Shown here piece by piece: positions 1 through 13,600 of a DNA stretch of 64,000 bases. The DNA is from Mesaphorura yosii (Eukaryota; Arthropoda; Collembola; Poduromorpha; Tullbergiidae), in NCBI GenBank assembly GCA_009869945.1, contig WIXG01000043.1, positions 186,001 through 250,000 on the forward strand. The letters run 5' to 3'. The position numbers and the translations under genes are program-made. Within the stretch, counting starts at the first letter, position 1. Each line of letters begins with the position of its first letter. Below the pieces are notes generated by a model, which saw only the letters and a list, made by a program, of their open reading frames with translations, made no database searches and was not told the origin of the DNA.

Positions 1-521
1 AAAGATTTGTGAAATTTCTCAGATGCCACCGAATCTGTTAGCTTTCTAAAATTAAATTTCATCGCAAATGCTAAAGTACGATTGTGACGTGCATAAACCA
101 TTGTGCGACGCATTCTCGATTTGGGAAAATTTTGTCCTCATGTACTGAATTCAAATTAAAGATTCATTACGCTGTGAATAATATATTTAATTTCCCTAAA
201 TTTCTTCACGAAGGTTGAAATGGTAATGGCCTTCTTATTCCGGAAGACTGAATCTCTGAGTACAATAATAATTTATATCCGGTGCAAACTGCTCAAAAGA
301 GCAATGAAAATTTAACTTAAAATTAAAGGTTGAAGATGTAAACAATAGTCGGTCGTTTTGTTTAAGGTGCAAGAATTTCATCTGATGATGTCGTTGACAC
401 AGATGACAGCAATTTATTAGAAAGCGCACAAGGCAATTCCGGTAAGAAAGAACAGCGAAAGCAGCCAGCTTGATAAAAGTGGGACTGATGTCGAGTGCGC
501 CAGGCCACAAGAAGCCTTTCC

Positions 522-654
522 TTATTCCATGGCTGCAACGATTGGTTGTGGGGTTTCTTCTTCCCGTATGGTCCGAGCAAGATCAGACCTACCACTTTTC
601 TTTTCCGCACTCAATGCTTCAGTGGCTTGTGCGGAGTCGGGGTTAAAAATTGAC
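522..654 (-). other. Possible terminal coding exon, unassigned
   Basis: On the minus strand a frame is open from about 653 to a TAA at 522-524 and reads as a charged tail, including SAEKKSGRSDLAR and ending IVAAME. An AAG acceptor precedes it at 655-657, but its pyrimidine tract is poor. It could be the cytoplasmic tail of the GPCR encoded to the right on the same strand, or chance. No domain is recognisable and no adjoining exon was found. Confidence 0.2.
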
Positions 655-3451
655 CTTCATTATAGAAAAACGGCACGTGTAAATCACAAAAAGCAGAAAT
701 GCAACTATGTAAACGTAATTTTAACTCAAAGTTAACTCAAAGTTTTGCAGACTTCCTTTGATAGCTTTTAATGAGAAACTTGGCGCATATTTGACAGGTA
801 CGGTTTGCGCTGTAATGAATTGCATACATGCTAGACGAAACGTTAAAAGTAAATAATGCGTGTCAAACGCGTCTAGAGCCTCTTTCATCATGACATTGGC
901 TTAAGGGCGAGTTTGAACATTCTCCTCTGTGTCCTGACTCACCTGAAACTCTAATGAGAAGTCATACCATTAAAAGCTATGCACGTGAACATTTTCACAA
1001 AATGAACCTGAAACCTCGATGCCCTGAAAGATTGTGCCCTTTGATTTTAGTTTATGTGAAGTTTCTTGCTCACGGCCATTGCCTGTTCAGACTGGATATA
1101 TGACGTCTACTCTCCGCCATCTGAGTGGTCAAAATGTCAACCGTCTATCTCTGGTCATGCACCAGAGCCCAGAACAATGGGACCAGCGAACGGGAAGCTT
1201 GTTTTGAGAAGTAGCGATCGGTTTTGTAAAAACCACGTGTGTAAGTTTGATTAAAAATTGATCCATATCAGAGGACATTTGGCGCAACGGAGTAGACTCG
1301 GCTGTCAACATTTTGATATTTAATACCAATTCTCATTTAGAAAAGCCATATCGAAAGTCAAAGGTAACCTGATCCCGAACCAGCGTCCTATAAACTAGAA
1401 TGTCGATTTGTGCAAAAATTTATGAAAAATTACTGGCCCAAATTCGCACACTCGAGAAGGTTCATATTATTTTATGAAAGCAATTCCTAATTCGTTCCCT
1501 TGTTTCTTGTACTTTGAATGACGATGGCTGCCTTACACATTGATTTCGACAATGAATAATAGAGAGGAAGAGACGCCTCGCTAGACGAGCTGACAAGCAG
1601 GCTCTTGTTAATATGGGCCGCATTGGATTTTAGACCATCCGCCGTTTTACATTGGCATACGACTATTGGCAACTAATGGGCTCGAAATGCGTCAGTCTAA
1701 TTAACTCAACTTCCTAGTAATTTATTAATGGTTCGATGGGAGTATGCCTTTAGGCCATCAAGCGTAATTGAGTCTAGACCGTAATCAGTAGGGAGTACCC
1801 AGTCTCGGCAAGTGAGAGCGAGATGAATAGATTGGGTTGCCAGCTGCATCATTTTGTCAATTGGTCATTAGCCGATGAAACGAGAAACGATGAAAGCAGT
1901 ATTTCACCGACTGTGTGACACAGCCTTTGATTAAATAAACTTGGAGAAAGCGTCCCGAATTCCATACGCACTTTACCGGAACCAACAAAAACAGGGAAGT
2001 GATGGCGATGGCATTGGAAGTTACTCAAAAGAAATGGGAAACTTTCACTTTCATCAGTGCTTTCTCCAAAATACTTTTACATTTTTACGATATTTGTACA
2101 TATTACACGGTATTAGCAGATGTCTCAAAGAAAATACTTTCTCATTTCACTTACAATATATTATTTTACGTCCTTCACTTATTTTTATGGTTCCATAAGT
2201 AAATGGTTCGCTCCTCCGTGCCGTGCGTGCTGGTTGATACCAGAAGAGCCAGAGCACGTACGCACTGATAACTATAAGTGGCAGACAGTCAGCAAGTGTA
2301 ATTCGAAGATAGTGGTACGAAACAGGAGAAAATGAAGAGAGTGTCAAGTTGTAATATCTGAAATGTAATTTCGCGTCTTGCCAAAGAGTGGTGGCTGCCA
2401 TTACGCAGTTTGTCGTTCGTCGTGGAAATGCGTAACATTACATTTCCAGAATGAAACTTAAGCGACGAGGCACGTGTAGAGCGTATGCGTACGCACAGTA
2501 CGCATGCAGTACTCAATGGAAAGTTGTTTTTGAGGAAATGGAGAGCACTGGAAATATTTCTTTAACCCACACTGTTCACTTTGAGATAGTAGATTGAGGT
2601 CAATATCATTTTGCATGGGTTGATTTGAAATGTGAACCCAACATTTGACTTGACGTACGCACACTACGTTATGTTACACTTAATGTCCGTCTACCAGGCC
2701 AACCAAACCAAACCATCAGCTCCAGCTCCTCAAGTAACACGAGAAGCTTTTCCGAGTATTTACATTTGTGCGAACTACTGAGGCACGCTGAGATGAGGCT
2801 CGCTGGGCAGTGGTTTCCATTTACTGTTCCATTCCAGCCACAGCCATCACATCATGCTGACATGGACCGAAACCAGATGCATAGTGACAAAATGACCAGC
2901 ACTTAGAATTCTACACCCCAGTAATGTGCTGGTTGTTTATTTTTATGTCGCCGTCGCCTTTCCGGGTAGTGTACGTTCACGAATAGTAGAACGCTCTACT
3001 GGACAAGAGATTTTCCCTCTTCCATTTGTCCAGGCTTTGTAGTCCTGCTAATTTACGGCGATTGATGGAGGTGTTTAATGTATGTGCGACATCCATAGTT
3101 CAATCAAAAATACGACAAACCGGCATCGGGCAAAACTCAAAAACTATTCAAGAGTCACAGCGTAGAAATTAAACTGGATGCTGAATACTGGCCCCTTGCT
3201 TAATTAATTTGCATCTTAATTACTGAACAAAGCATCCGATCGATTTTCAGAGGACAAAATTAGACGAGCCAAAATAAGTCAGTCAGTTGTCCTGACGAGA
3301 GTTGTCAAGCTCCCGACGCAAACAATAATGCTCCCATTGTCAATTCATCACTATCAGATGCCAGAGTTGTGAAAGGTTTGACATCTTAATGTTTGGAGGC
3401 TTCGTTTGACATTGATATTATTTCAGCTAACTTAATCCCAAATTTCTCAAG

Positions 3452-3827
3452 CGGAACCTGGAGATCTTCTCCTTCAAGACGAACTAGCGCCACCTGCAGC
3501 TGCAGCTAAGATTGATGATTTGGCTGATGAGGGTATTGACCTTGAGCTACCAGGTAATTAATTAGTATATTTTAATATACAATTCCATTACTTATGTCAA
3601 TTCATCTGGCGGCTATATTGCCAATATTTAATTTAGAGGCTATCTCGATTCTCTGAAGACGTAAAATTGAGGTTACGGGCGATGCTGCACGGACTTTACA
3701 AACCGAATCTGACACTGCTAAAGTACCCGAGCATCAAAATTCAGAGGAATACGAGAATCAGGCGAAGATGGGAAAGTTCAGCTCATCTGGTGAACGCGAT
3801 CAAGATTGTATGGAAAACGTTTGTTAA
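3452..3827 (+). other. Two coding-like segments of unknown gene
   Basis: The first segment (3452-3553) starts after an AG and ends at a good donor (CAG|GTAATT). It encodes an acidic peptide including GDLLLQDELAPPAAAAK. The second (about 3672-3827) is open in a frame containing VTGDAARTLQTESD and ends MENVC-stop. The phases do not match for direct joining: the first ends in phase 1, and no acceptor fits the second in the required phase. They could belong to different isoforms, to a gene with an unseen exon, or be chance. Neither segment resembles a family I recognise. Confidence 0.22.
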
Positions 3828-4695
3828 CCTACTGGCTGGAAGTACAACGTTTGTTTACGTCACAGGATATCCTTATTAGCATTACTACAAAAGTTAATCC
3901 ATTACAACAGTAGAAAACTCCCGTAGTTTGTAAAGTACTATTACTAACCGTCATTGTTTAATTTAACCGTTTATTAATTAAAGCACTCTTTGTTGAAGTG
4001 CAGGAGTTTGCCATTGGTGTCGCTTCTTTGATATTAGGATGTCATTATAAGACTAGGATTAGTTCAGGTAGATGAGATTGATAAAAGAAGTTGATAAGAA
4101 CCCCTTTCGATTTAATTTAAGTTCGCAAGAAGTTTTGGAATTGCGAAAATTCGGTTTATACTTTCCCAAGGTTTGTTTCCAATTCTTTCACGTCCGTCCA
4201 AATTCCAAACTCTTCAGTTTATTCAAGACGTCGTCGCCACCGAAAGGAGATTTTGTTAGCCAACTTGTTTGTATCATTCGTAGAATGGCCCGAAGATAAT
4301 TTAATTACGATTTATAAAAGTAGACTATTTTTGCTTTTGTCTAGCAGTCCCTTCATTTGATTTTCTGCAGTATAATAATTGAAGTTATTAGGAAGCGCTA
4401 AATTGGACATGGAGTGCAGGTGGTGTTTTCATGATACGAAGGAAAACGGATGACGCGCTTTCACTTCTGGACTTTGACTGGGATAAATATTGCCGAGCTT
4501 AGGGTTTGGAGCGTGCTTGCAATGAGAACTTTTTACGTGATCCCATTAGAGCGTCTAGCCGTTGGCCAGCAGTGCCCTGGTACACCTTTTCGCAATAATA
4601 ATTTTGATTGTAAACAATCTGCCAATCTGGACTTAACTTGTAGTGTGGTTTATGGAATAGGAGCTTTAGCTCGGTCAGTGGATCGTTTGACTTAC

Positions 4696-7600
4696 GATGG
4701 AGTGTGCATACAGTGAGTAGGTACGCTGTAGCGAGGATTGTCAGCGGAATGATGAAAGTGCAAGCCAGCGTGAACAGCGTATACAGAGTTTCTTGCCAGA
4801 TCGCTGTGTAGGACCCGTATGTCACGCATTGATAAAATGCTTCTTGAAATGGACCACGCACGATGTGGAATACGTACATCTGAAATAGAAAATGAACATG
4901 CTTCCATTAGAATCAGTGATGAAAAGTCGGAGGCCAGCTCAGCTTTGGCCGACCTTCCTCAGAGTGTTAAAATGTAATGACTAGGAAAGCTGCCAAGTAT
5001 TAAGAGCATTAATATAAGATAAGAAACATTAATGTCGAGTTTTGAGCATCTTTTAGTTCAGACGGACAAGTTCAAAGGTTACCCGTGAATCTTGTACACA
5101 ATATCGCGAGAACGTCAGCCACGACCCAGTACCCTGATGCAACTTTTATGCTTATGTTTTTGCTCGGAAAAATAACATGTTTACATTTCTATCAAGACGG
5201 ATTTTGTAAGTGGACAAGCACTTTATTGATTATCTTAATGAGCGCGCCACTCCGCCTGTTGCCTTCGTTAGTTTTCATGCAACGTCAATTGCTGTGCGAA
5301 TTCACTTACATGCGTCATAAGCCTGAGAATTCAGGAAGCGTTGCCATTAATGAAACCAGCGAAGGTTAATGAAGATTCGGTTTTGTGCGTCAAGCGTGGC
5401 TGACAGTAGTCGTAAATAACTTTCATAAATATTTCTAAATAAAATTCCGAAAGAAACAGGCCATGCTTTTTGATATCAAGATATAGAAGTGTCAGTAGCA
5501 GGTGAGCACGAACACTAGTTTTGCCATGATAGTACAAGAGAAGCCAGGGCTTCTTCATAAAACAATACGTAGAATCGCAGTTGAGTAAATCTTCTATTGT
5601 ATTAGTAAATCTTCCGCTTGGATACACACGAGTGAGGACCAGAATACGGAATTTCGAAGAATTCATGAGTCCACTTCAACAAATAGAAGTTAACCTAGCC
5701 TGACAAAAAGTGCATGTCAAGCACCGGTTGTCGAATGCAGATGCAGTTTTGGTTAGAAATGAAATGTCAACTGTCAACCAAAACTCAGTTTAACTTTTGA
5801 TTCTTGGAGATTAGAAAACCTTATACACTACACAGATTAAACTTTGGTTCTTGAGGTCAAAAAGTAATGATTTGGTCTTGAAGTCTTGCGCTCAAGAATA
5901 TTGTAAAATTGACGTGGAGCAGAAGAAAACCACAAAGAATTTCTTAGAACTTTAGTGCATATCACACTTCAGCGAAACCAGCATCAGTGCCTTCATGCGA
6001 TCTAAAAATACGCACTCATTTCATGGGCGACCGGGCAAATTATGCAAAAGTGTAAGAATCTTATTGAATAATGCGGGCAAACAACGAATCCCAGGAACGT
6101 GGTGTCAAGAGAGAAAGTTTGGTAATGTGTTCAGGCAAACATGAAGGAACAACGAGACTTGCGTCTTGCAAATTTGGACTTTGAGAGGAGAGACAAAACA
6201 ACGGACTTCAATACTCCCGGAAATCTGTCAACAATACGTTATACACTACACCACGGTTGATAGGACAAAATTTACGGATGCGGTTAAGTCATACCGAAAA
6301 AATAAAACGGTTTTTTTTTCAAAACTTCAGTTTCCGTTACTGGTTAAAATTTTTAACCAACAATGGAAATGAAAATTTAATCACGTATAACCAGCCTCAC
6401 GTCAGTTGTTGTGACGTTCTCGTTTTCTGGTTCTATGTTAGTATTCTGACCACGGTTTCAGTGCTGATCGGTGAAAATTGCAACGCAAAAGGTGAAATAG
6501 AAAGGGTCGGATGGAAAACGGGTCTTTTGATACGGCAATTCATTCAATCGAGATAGTCTGTGATGAGACAGTCGTCTGATTGTCATTTCCCTTCCTGCAG
6601 ACCATTTTTATTCATTCGCACAGTGCTTTGCCGCATGAATCTACCGTTCCAGTTCTGGAACCCCAATGAACAGGTACGTTGTTTTCGTTGTCGTCGTACC
6701 TGAGAACCTAGAACCTGAGACTGCAACCTGAACCGTGCAGTGATGGGAATCAGAGTTTGCGGCCACTGCGGGCTGGCAGCGAGAACCGTAAACCCGATCT
6801 TACTCCCTAGCACCTGGACCTAGCCAGCAGAGTTCAGCCTTGATTGGAGGTGGCACAAATTCCGGGGAGCATTTTCAGTCGGGACAGTTTTGAATGAAAG
6901 AGGCGTAGCAAAAAATCTGTTTTGGGGCTGTAGCTCAGAAACGTGGAGGAATCAGGCCCTGGTTCGTATCACAGTTGTGATACGAACCACAACTTGCAAG
7001 CTCTACAACATGGTGCACACGGATTACCAAAACTTCAAAATGGCCCAAAAAATATAAGGTCCTTTTTCGCAAGAATTGGGACCTACTATTGTCATCATTA
7101 TCGACTTTGGGCAGATGGATTCGTCGAATGGTCCTAAAGCTTGGACTAATTCATCCTGTACTCAATCTTCTGCGACAGGAGTTAGATGACAAGCCCGAAT
7201 TTGAAGGAATTTGCTACCTGTCATTCGACGAAGTCTGTCTGCACTCCACAATTTGTTACGATCCAGCCGAAGACCAAATCGTTGGTCCGCATTCAAATCT
7301 CAGGGTTGTTTTCTTTTTGCGACTCCTACAAAAGGATGCCGACAGAACTCCATTAAGCTGGTCACAAATTTTCTCATATGGTCATCTTCAAGTGCCAGGC
7401 TATGAGTGGTTCAATTTCGTTTGCGAAATGAACCGGTGCTTCATGGTTCTTCACAAAAGTACGGACTCCAGATTTCCAATAGGGTAAGAAACTTCACGAC
7501 TGCTCAAGTAATCCTAGTCAGCTGCAACGTTTACTCATTTCAGTCTCCGAAAGTCACTGAACGCTCGCGAAGAGAATTCAAGCTGACCATATAACGTGGA

Positions 7601-10600
7601 CTATCCTTTCATTCACGGATTCGTTCGCATCCAAACGTTCATCCGGATTAAGCACCTCAGCCAGCGGTAAGTGTCACCAGATTCTCGTCGAAGGACCGAC
7701 AACTTGACCACTTTGAATTTCAACAGGCAGAGCAAACTAAAGTGTTCACGAAAGAGAATTCAGAAGAGAATGTTTGCCCGATCATCTGTTGCTCTCCACT
7801 CAACATCGGGCCAGAAAGTGATAGTGCCGCAGAAAATGAAGAGGACGAGGATTCTAGCAGCGTCAAATATTAATTGTTCCGTATTTAGTTAATATATCTC
7901 TTGAATTACTCTGTCAAATGTGTTTCAAGACAGCAGTTGTTAATTGTGTAGTCGTCACAGTAGGTAAAAATGCTAGTAAAACTTTGTTGACGTCAAAAGT
8001 TGAAGAAATGGAAAATTATCTTAACTTTTCCCGGTATGACTCAACCGTATTATGAATGAACCGTGCACTACACAAGAATTCTATATATAAACTTAAATCC
8101 AGCTAGCGCTGATTAAATTTGCATTAAGTGACATATGGAATTGACACTTTCGGGAAATAATCGTAGGAGGTTCGGCTTGATGCAAGCCTTATAAAGCAAG
8201 TTTCTGTTCCCACAAGACAACAGCTTTATTCACTCATTCACGTGTCCGTCAAATGTCTTGAACAAATTGTGCTCGATTTTCCATTGAAACGTGAAGATGT
8301 GAGCGAACAAGTTCGATTTCCTAAGCAATTTCTAAGACGACGACGCTTGAGATTCCTACTTCTCTTTGCAGCAAAGTAGTGAAGTAATTGCCAGATACAT
8401 GCACAAGATTCGTGGTAAAAAGCTCTCCATGGCATAAAGAGAGAGAGATCGAATGGAATAAAGCAGTATTTCATACAAAGACTACCTGGACAGGAAAGTC
8501 ATTCTCGGAATGCTTCCAATAATATTTTGCAAAGGGTCATTACCACCCAACAAAAATTATCCTCTCATTTTAATTAATTCTTGAATGGCCGTAACCGTTG
8601 GCCGTGAGAAAAGCCGTTCAACCGTGAACTCTGTCTACGAGACAATGAAGGATGGCACAATCAGAGTCACAATCAAATGTAATTAACAGTTTTCAAATTG
8701 TTCGGGCCGAGATACCCCTTTGTGGGAACTCACAATTCCATGAATTCCTGAATTTTCACTTTGTGCAATCTCGGTAATAAATTTGGGCCTACGCACGAAA
8801 CACACTCCATGACATGAATCCAAACATGAATTCTTTTATTGCTTCTGCAAAAACACTTTTGTTCTGGAAAATCCCCCAGTTTATGCTTGAACATTGATTA
8901 ATATTGCGTTGTAGTTCACGACTCTGATTTATTATCGAGTCCTGTGATTACGAGCCCGATTCAAGTGAACTTGAAACCGGCTGTTACGTTGTGAATTCAT
9001 TTCGGACTCGCGCATTCGGAACCAGCGCAAAAGGAAGCCCACTGCTCTAAATTTCACTAGCCACTTTTGTTGGGAGGCATGTGGGGTATTTGTTTAAGTA
9101 TATTCCGAGAACGTTGCCGTTGCATTGTCCAATTATTGGAAATAAATGTTCGTTCAGTCACCCTTACCTCGTGAGTAATTAATTTCATTGTTAATGACCC
9201 ACACACTTTCAATCCTTTCAAATCACAGGCCTTGGCAGTTGATGGACTTTCCCAACTTTCTCCTGGTTGTAATGTGCGCTCAGAGTCAACACTCCTTAAA
9301 TTGGTGTGTTACAACATTATCCTTAAACACAGTGTACATGTTTCTTCTTCACACATCAGTTTGAGCCCAGTAACACTCCAAGACCTTGGGTTAAGACAAA
9401 TCGTATTGTGTTGGGCTGACATGTCAAGTCACAATACGCTGGAATTGTCATAGCATGGCATTCACTCGTCTCAGATGACAGGCTACATGCTTTTGCTTTT
9501 CCCATTATTAGACTGTAGACAAATGTTTCCTGCATCCTGACACTTCCTAGAATTCACGTGGCTGAGTGAGTGACTAGACGCGGGGCAAAATGCATTAATA
9601 CCGTCTTAACGTCTCATGTCTCAGCATTAGCATGATTACATAATGGAATTCTTACGTTTCAAACTCTTGAAAATCTTGATCGTTTTGTTTCTTTAAGCCT
9701 CCTTTTGTTGGCTCTCTTATAATGTGAATTCATGTTTATTACGTATGTACGAAATAATTTTCAGCTTTGAAGCCGACTGTCGAAACAAAATAGTCGAACA
9801 TCTACTTTTATTACGCTATCAAATTTCTATTTGTGCCATGCCTTTGATATTATTGCTTCGTTTATGATATATTTTTACATTTCATGCAGTAAAGAAGAAG
9901 TCGTGCATCTCCGTACAGAAAATACGCATAAAATGTACTTAATATCATCGCATAGCGTGTCTTATGAACTTGAAAAGCGCAGGAACTCTTTAAAAACTCC
10001 TTTGATCATTCCCTCAACATTTTATGCGTGACAGTGCCTTGTTGGACTTCTTCCAAAACAGTTCTGCAATCAGGATCTTTAAATCTCTGCAATCTGCATA
10101 CATCAGACCGGGATTCCATTACCTTTTTGTAGCTCGAGGAAGCAGTGAAAACTCATTTGTATTATTTAACATTTAACAATGAAAGAAATATTACAAATGG
10201 AAAATCTTCCGGCATTATACTAAATGCTCTGTGATATTTCTAGACGCATCAAACAGGCACGCACTCGGTCGGTGGCCTGACTGACATTGAAAGCCTTCAA
10301 GATATTCCTAAACATGCGCGCTACGTAACATGCCCACTACACGGTTTGGTTTGATATTCGCACATGCCATAAAGCAGTAGCAGACGCTGAAGGGCTGACG
10401 CGACGATGGCAAAACTACAAATGTGAGCTTGAAATTCATGTCAAGAGCACGAATCGTTCAAGACGAGATAGACAGGACAAGGCGAAGATTCACTTTCGTT
10501 TGAGATGATGCCATGTTTACATTTTCTGGTTGAGCGATTGCACATTGTTTGCAGTATTTGCGAATCAGCAGTACTAACCCTGGAGGTTCAAAATCTTTCC

Positions 10601-13600
10601 ACACCTGCACTGAAGATTGCCTGCAGACATTTCCCGAACCTGCACGCTCATTTCAATTTTCAACTGCCGACGCTCAAAAACTTTATACTTTGTATGCTCA
10701 CTTGCATGTCAGTCCGGAGTTAAGAAGTTAATTTGCAATAAAGAGCGCTGCGACGCATTTATCTGATTTGAAATTAATTGCAGGCTGTGATAAAACTAGA
10801 TTTCTAATTAGACAGGCACGGAATGCAGTCAGCAGTGGCCGGGCTGAACATTTTTGCCTCGTCAACGAAGTGGTCGCTGGTCGTAATGAAGGTAATTATG
10901 ACGTGGATATTTACATAAACGACTCGGGCTCGCTTCTCTAGCATTATACGTAATTTCTGTAATCCGGTCACGTATGAAAAGCTCGAGCTAGTAAATGCAA
11001 ATTCAGAGTCTGCTTCTTATTACCCACGTCTGCATTAACATTGTCGAACTGCGTACCAAGAGTAGGACAAGCTACTACATTTACTCAATAATCACTTGAC
11101 TTTAATAATCTGCTTATTACGTATTTGCTCTCACAAGATTAAATTCGTTATTCTTGATTCATGTCATTTCGAAGTTCGAAGGTCGTGCAATTATCAAAAC
11201 GTTGCAGAATGGTCTTGAGATTTGTTAACGAGCTAGATTGACAATTAGCAGGACAAATGTGCATGCTCTGCCATTGTTTGGTTCTTTTCTATTGTGAAAC
11301 GCAATTGAATGCGATCTGACGTTAGCCATATCTTCTTAGCACGCAATTTAATTAGCAACCTTGACTAATGCGTCAAATTACACCTACAACTTGAAACCAT
11401 GACCTAAGTGCACAGATGTTAACGTGGCCGTGGTCCAATTTCTGTACTTCGTTCCCTCAGACTCGAAGTGTTTTGAACGTTTTCATCAGTCACTACTTCG
11501 CTTACAACGCATTAGGACATTAAATGATGCCAATCGTAATTTCGTAGAATATCCGTTTGAAGAAGATGCTCTGCACCGCGCTGACAATTGGCAAATGAAA
11601 GGGTCACGACATTGCAGTGCAATCAAAATAAACAACAATTCTTGGTATTTGTCCTATACTGTATACCGCGTATTTCTTAAACATTTACAAAGAAAGGAGA
11701 GGACTTGTTTATTTGAGTTTGTAAAGGACTGAAGTGCAAAAGTTCGCATCCTTATTGGCAGACACGAATGAATTTGTTTACTGCTACGTTTAAGAATCCA
11801 AATGCGATTGTCACGCGCGGTTGAACAATATCGAATATCCGTATCGGTTAAAACCTTTAGCTCAGTCTACGGGTCAATCCATAGCTGGAAAGCGAGCGGT
11901 CGATTGAGACAAAGCAAAAAAAGCGTGAAAGTAGGAAAACGAAGCTAATCGAAAGGACAGAAACAAGATCAAAGGGTTCTCCTCCTAGATCAATAATTGA
12001 GACGAGACAATAGAATTAAGCACTCGTGAAAGATCATACAAGGGTAAAGAAACACAGCAAAGCACCAAAAGATCACTAGACCTGAGAGGCTCAACTTCAA
12101 GGCAGTTCAAGAATAAGAACCTTACCCACCACTTCTTAAGGCAACATGCGGCAGGAGGCAAATAATTATTTATTTCGCGAGAAATCCACCTGACAGATTG
12201 GACTTGCAATCTGCTCTGACAAGCTGGCTCTTAAAACAGGGACTGTGTCCAAGAAAAATTTTAATGAGTAACGACTACGACTCTGCCTCGACTGACGCAC
12301 GCAGCCTTGGAAAATAAATAAAAGAAGCGCAGCTTCGCAACCATAAATTAAAATATCAGAGTGCATTAATGTCAGGCACTGCATGTGAGGCTTTCTACTT
12401 CCACGAGCCTGGAAAATAGAGACAGAACATGAAATCTCTGAAATTACCTGCGGTGTGCTCAAAATGGCAGCGAGGACCCAGCAGAATACGATGAGACGCA
12501 GACATGTGCCCTTGCTCATGGATTTGAGTGGATACTTCACAGCTGCAGAGACAAGAGAAATACCGGGAATCAAATCCAATTTGCTTAGCAATCTCGTAAT
12601 TCGTGGAACTAATTGATTTATTCATAGACATCAAAGGCAAGAAATGCATCGAATATCTTCGTATAAGATGAAAATGAAATTTCTCAGAGGCCCACCGGGG
12701 CGCTACTTACCTACGTATCGATCCACACCAATAAGAACCATGATAAAGGTTGAGAGGTACAAGCTAAACATTTGGAAAAACTTGAAGATTTTACACTCAA
12801 TGTTCCCGAGCGCCCATTCTACTGTAATGTACCTGCAAAGCAGTTCAGAAGCGTCAGTAATTTATTAAAATGTATAAAAGACGACATTAAAGAAGAAAAG
12901 AAGCCGCAACACAGAGGCTCGGTTTGATTCTGAGCCAGCAAAGATTTATGAGACAAGAAATTAATACCACATCTTTGAAATACACATAAGACGCGTTCCT
13001 CCGCATTCAAGATAATAAATCTTCGGTACGCTTAATGATAAACTGTATTGGGGGAAGTGAAACCATTGCAAATTGGAGGACCAAATCAAGACGTATCGCC
13101 GGACCCTGCTTCTGCTACGTAGAATATGTTCGGGACTTTGTGAGGGTTAGTTGCATGGCTTGGAATTTGGAAACATGAAACTGCTCTTTCTGTCAGTAAA
13201 TCCAATTGATGCTGTCTACCCGTAACGGTCAGACTTCCGTCCGCAGTCTGCATGGGCATCTGTGCCTGTAGCATGTGGTAAAAATTTAATAACATCTCAA
13301 TCTCATAAATCGAAGGCCGTGCGACGTGAGATGGAAACTGACCACAGTCCATTCAATCCACTTTATGATTCCGAGAATGTCGGACTGCGCAAATACGTGG
13401 CTAGGGTCATAAATAATTCAATAATGATAAAACTTTGAAATGAAAAAGTTATTCATTGTCGAAACGAAGGGTACGATGACAATATTATGCCCTGTCACAG
13501 AAGTCGCAGGCATGTAGCAAGGAATGAGTTTTGACAGCCATGATGTTTACGACGCAATCATTTTTATTCTGTGAAATAGGCGAATACTGGCCTAAATGTT

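Larger units (their letters stand above)
1..4695. other. Mostly non-coding left edge, downstream of the GPCR exons
   Basis: No gene is firmly supported in this AT-rich stretch. It should be intron or 3' flank of the minus-strand peptide GPCR whose TM4-TM5 exon ends at 4696. I looked on the minus strand for a TM6 motif (CWTP-like) and a TM7 NPxxY motif and found neither, so the last receptor exons are probably left of the window or too diverged to see. Two weak coding-like segments are listed separately (522-654 minus, 3452-3827 plus). There is also a perfect 8-bp inverted repeat with a 5-base spacer at 2485-2505. Confidence 0.5.
4880..12447. other. Large GPCR intron, non-coding apart from a transposon remnant
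   Basis: This intron separates the TM4 exon from the loop-2/TM5 exon. Donor (CAG|GTAATT at 12448) and acceptor (TTTCAG|ATG at 4879) are canonical and both phase 0. Apart from the P-type transposase remnant at about 7.0-7.9 kb and a 13-bp hairpin at 6960-6989, it is AT-rich with only short random frames. I see no nested host gene. Confidence 0.6.

Noticed and set aside
2147-2401. Hydrophobic minus-strand frame as a possible TM6/TM7 exon
   Set aside because: No CWTP or NPxxY motif and no similarity to peptide-receptor helices.
11424-11732. 102-residue plus-strand frame
   Set aside because: Inside the GPCR intron, composition unlike protein, no family resemblance.
12166-12447. Extension of the TM4 frame beyond the donor
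   Set aside because: It lies after a canonical donor at 12448 and joining to 4879 restores the receptor sequence.
13086-13352. 88-residue minus-strand frame with ATG
   Set aside because: It sits within a GPCR intron, with no domain or splice context.
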